A stretch of 43,903 bases of DNA from Treponema sp. (GTDB taxonomy: Bacteria; Spirochaetota; Spirochaetia; Treponematales; Breznakiellaceae): NCBI GenBank assembly GCA_012517385.1, contig JAAYUZ010000068.1:1-43903 (forward strand). Direction: 5' to 3'. Made by a program: the position numbers and the translations under genes. This document shows positions 41,646-43,903 of this stretch, piece after piece (position 1 is the first letter of the stretch; each line of letters begins with the position of its first letter). The notes under the pieces are model-generated. The model was given only the letters and a program-made list of their open reading frames with translations, did not search any database and was not told where the DNA came from.

Positions 41646-42281
41646 TTATTCATCAATAAATAGCCTGATAGAGTCTTTTGAAAAGCCAGCCCTTCGGAGT
41701 ATCTGTTTTAACTCAAACTGGTACAGCAGCTCTGGTTCTAAACCTTTTTTACGAAGGTACCAGGCTATGGCACGGGCTTCTACTTCTACAGGATAAAGTG
41801 ATGTAACTGATTCTTCAGCGATTCTGCCATCTACACCTCGCCGCATAAGGCCGGTAACCAATTGGGAAGCACTTTTTTTGGGGGACAGCCCTGTCTGGGA
41901 CTGTATCCAGGCCCGGGCAAACCGCCGATCATCTACCAATTCCAGTGACACGAGCCGTTCCAGGACTTTCTTAGAAACCCCTTCAGGATAACCGCTGCGT
42001 TCCAGCTTCTGGAGCAAACCCTTCTGGGTTTGTTCTGCACAGCTGATTAATTGCAAAGCCTTACGCTCAGCCCGTACACATTGGGACGTAAATAAAAGTT
42101 GTTCCTGTTCTGCCTCTGAGATTTCAAGAACTTCAGGGGTGTTTTGAGTTAACAATGAATCAAAGCGGCTTTTAATAGAGGAGGGTAGATAGCTGAGCCG
42201 AATAAAAAATAAAGAGCCGTCGGATAACCCTATTTTGAGTATATCCGGATCGGCTCCTCTTTTGACGGAAGTGACCGTCAC
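41646..42281 (-). CDS. recX: RecX-family regulatory protein
   Basis: 211 aa. C-terminal part is typical RecX: GLLQKLERSGYPEGVSKKVLERLVSLELVDDRRFARAWI, then LSPKKSASQLVTGLMRRGVD. RecX inhibits RecA filaments. The start is taken as GTG 42281, 12 bases after the rpsI stop; the frame also runs back through rpsI. It has no clear Shine-Dalgarno. recX after rpsI is unusual; recA is not in the window. Confidence 0.82.
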   Translation of the reverse strand: MTVTSVKRGADPDILKIGLSDGSLFFIRLSYLPSSIKSRFDSLLTQNTPEVLEISEAEQEQLLFTSQCVRAERKALQLISCAEQTQKGLLQKLERSGYPEGVSKKVLERLVSLELVDDRRFARAWIQSQTGLSPKKSASQLVTGLMRRGVDGRIAEESVTSLYPVEVEARAIAWYLRKKGLEPELLYQFELKQILRRAGFSKDSIRLFIDE

Positions 42282-42292
42282 AAAAAGAAATA

Positions 42293-42685
42293 CTAGCGCT
42301 TGGAGAACTGGAAGCGCCGGCGGGCACCAGCCTGACCGTACTTCTTTCGTTCGACCATACGGGGATCCCGGGTAAGGTACCCATTGGCCCGCAGGGCAGT
42401 ATAGTTGGTATGATCTACCTGGCACAGAGCCCGGGCCAGACCATGCCGGCAGGCACCAGCCTGACCGTTTGGACCACCGCCATACACATTGATAAGTATG
42501 TCATACTTATTTTCGCTGGCAGTAACCATAAGAGGCTGGCGAACCATCATTGCATGTTCATTAAGAGTAAAATACTGGTTCAGTTCCTTGCCGTTTACCA
42601 CAATTTTGCCGCTACCATCCCGTACAAATACCCGGGCTACAGCGGTCTTTCTTCTACCGGTTCCAATACCGAGATTCTTAATCAC
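42293..42685 (-). CDS. rpsI: 30S ribosomal protein S9
   Basis: 130 aa, GTG start at 42685. GTGRRKTAVARVFVRDGSG, NVYGGGPNGQAGACRHGLAR and the conserved C-terminus KYGQAGARRRFQFSKR identify S9. It follows rplM by 15 bases, as in most bacteria. Confidence 0.97.
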   Translation of the reverse strand: MIKNLGIGTGRRKTAVARVFVRDGSGKIVVNGKELNQYFTLNEHAMMVRQPLMVTASENKYDILINVYGGGPNGQAGACRHGLARALCQVDHTNYTALRANGYLTRDPRMVERKKYGQAGARRRFQFSKR

Positions 42686-42700
42686 CTTGCTACCTCTCGC

Positions 42701-43129
42701 TTAGAGTTCAATAACCTGCGGATTCTGGGCCGCATGGGGGTGATTGGCACCCGCATATACTTTAACATTTTTAAAAAGCTTCCGGCCAAGGGGCCCCTTG
42801 GGAAGCATACCCTTAATTGCCAGCTCCAGCGGATCCGCAGGATGGCGGGCGATCAAACTTTCAAAGTTGGTCGACTTCATACCACCCACATAGCCGGTGT
42901 GATGATAGTACATCTTCTGGGTCGGTTTTCTGCCGGTTACTACAATTTTATCGGCATTAATAACCACCACATAGTCACCAAGTTCCTGATGAGGTGCAAA
43001 GGTCGCTTTGTTTTTACCACGAAGAATCGATGCAACCTTGGCAGCCACACGGCCAAGGACCTTACCTTCAGCATCGATTACATACCATTTACGTTCCGCT
43101 TCAGCGGGTTTTACGAACACAGTCTTCAT
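42701..43129 (-). CDS. rplM: 50S ribosomal protein L13
   Basis: 142 aa. RKWYVIDAEGKVLGRVAAKVASILRGKNK, HTGYVGGMKS, MLPKGPLGR and KVYAGANHPHAAQNP identify L13. First gene of rplM-rpsI(-recX). Confidence 0.97.
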   Translation of the reverse strand: MKTVFVKPAEAERKWYVIDAEGKVLGRVAAKVASILRGKNKATFAPHQELGDYVVVINADKIVVTGRKPTQKMYYHHTGYVGGMKSTNFESLIARHPADPLELAIKGMLPKGPLGRKLFKNVKVYAGANHPHAAQNPQVIEL

Positions 43130-43171
43130 ATCATACCTTTAAAAAGGGTTTTCCAACCACGGATTTATAGA

Positions 43172-43327
43172 CTACCCAGCTTGGGCATCGCGCGGGCAGT
43201 CCTGTATACGGGGCAATGTCGAATATTCCCATAATATGGGCTCTCTGTCAAGAGTTAGACCGGGCCCCTCCTCTAACAGCATGCCGACCTGATGAGTTTT
43301 AGGAGCCAAGAACAGCCATTGGGCCAT
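43172..43327 (-). CDS. possible small ORF between a membrane gene and rplM
   Basis: 51 aa from ATG 43327 with CAGGA seven bases upstream; begins MAQWLFLAPKTHQVGMLLEE. It occupies most of the 246-base gap and overlaps the rplM promoter. The same frame continues up to the stop of the gene at 43376. No family recognised; it may be chance. Confidence 0.25.
   Translation of the reverse strand: MAQWLFLAPKTHQVGMLLEEGPGLTLDREPILWEYSTLPRIQDCPRDAQAG
43223..43251 (-). promoter_or_regulatory. rplM-rpsI promoter
   Basis: On the minus strand a perfect TTGACA (43246-43251), 17-base spacer, GAATAT (43223-43228). Leader of about 90 bases before rplM. Confidence 0.6.
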
Positions 43328-43375
43328 AACAATTCCTGGGCCGCTCCACCAGGTACCTACAAGAAAACCGTAAGC

Positions 43376-43618
43376 TTATTTCGATTCTGATGATGAATTT
43401 TCCTTAGCCTTTTCTTCGGCTTCTTCTTTTTTTGCTTCGATCTGATCTTTTATATCCGCAATGCCAATGAACACAGCCAAGAGACCGATGAGTACCGCCA
43501 TTACAGGGATAGATCCCCGTAAAAAGAGCAGAACATCCTGCCACCAATTCAAACCTGCGGGGATCACCGCCAGTACTGCGAAGGCTATTGCGACAAGTCC
43601 TACAATCAATGCAATCAT
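43376..43618 (-). CDS. small two-helix membrane protein with a charged tail
   Basis: 80 aa. Two membrane helices (IVGLVAIAFAVLAVIP, SIPVMAVLIGLLAVFIGI) and a Glu/Lys-rich C-terminal helix (QIEAKKEEAEEKAKENSS). GGAGG precedes ATG 43618. No known function. It follows another small membrane gene by 32 bases. Confidence 0.7.
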   Translation of the reverse strand: MIALIVGLVAIAFAVLAVIPAGLNWWQDVLLFLRGSIPVMAVLIGLLAVFIGIADIKDQIEAKKEEAEEKAKENSSSESK

Positions 43619-43650
43619 ACTGCAACCTCCAGTTTACGCTTTCCCGCCTC

Positions 43651-43903
43651 TTAACGACGCCGGGTTTTTCTTATGATCATCACCAGGAACGCTATACTAT
43701 AAAAAATTGTGGGCAGGTTTGGCAAGATGATGGCCGTAACCGGTACAGACCCGATTTTTGGTTCAAAACCTTCGGTGATCCCCAGTGTTTTTAAGATAGA
43801 ATACACTATTTCAGCATAAGCCGCGATGGTTCCTATTACCATGAGCATCCAGGGAATATCCCTGATTTTTGACCACAGCATGATCGCAAAAAAGGATGCC
43901 AGG
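43651..43903 (-). CDS. membrane protein, C-terminal part (runs off the window)
   Basis: At least 83 codons. The frame stays open to the window edge (LASFFAIMLWSKIRDIPWML...). At least three hydrophobic segments and a basic end (IIRKTRRR). The Met at 43881 is probably internal. Unknown function. Confidence 0.6.
   Translation of the reverse strand, partial: LASFFAIMLWSKIRDIPWMLMVIGTIAAYAEIVYSILKTLGITEGFEPKIGSVPVTAIILPNLPTIFYSIAFLVMIIRKTRRR

Noticed and set aside
43250-43375. Possible SRP RNA or other structured RNA upstream of rplM
   Set aside because: A CAGGTCGG stretch recalls SRP RNA, but the GGAA tetraloop and asymmetric loop are missing and no terminator follows.

Overview
The window looks like a chromosomal segment of a spirochaete of the Treponema group (Treponemataceae/Breznakiellaceae), with roughly 50% G+C. 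The main evidence is the block ffh - rpsP - khpA - rimM - trmD - rplS - FliK-like gene - FlhB C-domain gene - HD-domain gene - yraN - small genes. As far as I recall, this matches the order around TP0905-TP0915 in Treponema pallidum. Many families present are also typical of treponemes: DUF3798 binding protein, a BMP-type ABC transporter, HisKA_2 kinases and PP2C/STAS partner-switch proteins. No rRNA, CRISPR array or intact insertion sequence was seen. No gene-free stretch exceeds about 300 bases.

Layout. 1-5 kb: the start of a CoA-dehydratase activator-like ATPase, then two HisKA_2 sensor kinases flanking a UbiA/MenA-type prenyltransferase. The second kinase is broken by a frameshift inside its sensor domain. 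5-7.5 kb: a split chromate-transporter pair and enolase. 7.6-11 kb: a UPF0158-GNAT fusion, a stand-alone DbpA-type RNA-binding protein, an unknown membrane protein and a metallo-hydrolase. 11-19.5 kb: a Na+/phosphate symporter with a PhoP-box-like repeat upstream, and a BMP-family (nucleoside-type) ABC transporter. The transporter's likely DUF3798 binding protein lies beyond an inserted plus-strand response-regulator phosphatase. 19.7-20.3 kb: a YfcE-type phosphodiesterase.

The most interesting region is 20.3-22.7 kb. On the minus strand lie a small Sec-exported protein with a canonical double-glycine leader and a glycine/alanine-rich mature part, followed by a small AT-rich membrane protein. 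On the plus strand lie a stand-alone C39 (double-glycine) peptidase and an outer-membrane beta-barrel protein, translationally coupled. This resembles a minimal two-step export system: Sec export, periplasmic C39 cleavage, then passage through an outer-membrane barrel. It is loosely like FapD/FapF of the Pseudomonas amyloid system, or a bacteriocin with an immunity protein. The precursor promoter has G7 and G5 tracts in an over-long spacer, suggesting phase variation.

22.8-35.3 kb is a housekeeping run on the plus strand: trpS-truA, ndk-pepF-gpsA-ffh, then the rpsP-trmD-rplS ribosome/tRNA operon running into flagellar-associated and c-di-GMP genes. 35.3-38.6 kb holds signalling genes: a diguanylate cyclase, a CBS-PP2C phosphatase, a STAS protein and an anti-sigma-like kinase. 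38.7-39.9 kb is the methyl-recycling/AI-2 pair mtnN-luxS. Then come a tRNA-Gly(CCC) inside a 19-bp perfect stem, a cluster of inverted repeats, acylphosphatase, two receiver-domain genes (one fused to an excisionase-type HTH), and the rplM-rpsI-recX operon. The end holds two small membrane proteins.

Several genes (7654, 10281, 17114, 19710, and less clearly 3222 and 24718) have a -10 hexamer only 6-10 bases before the start codon and no Shine-Dalgarno. This suggests leaderless or nearly leaderless mRNAs.
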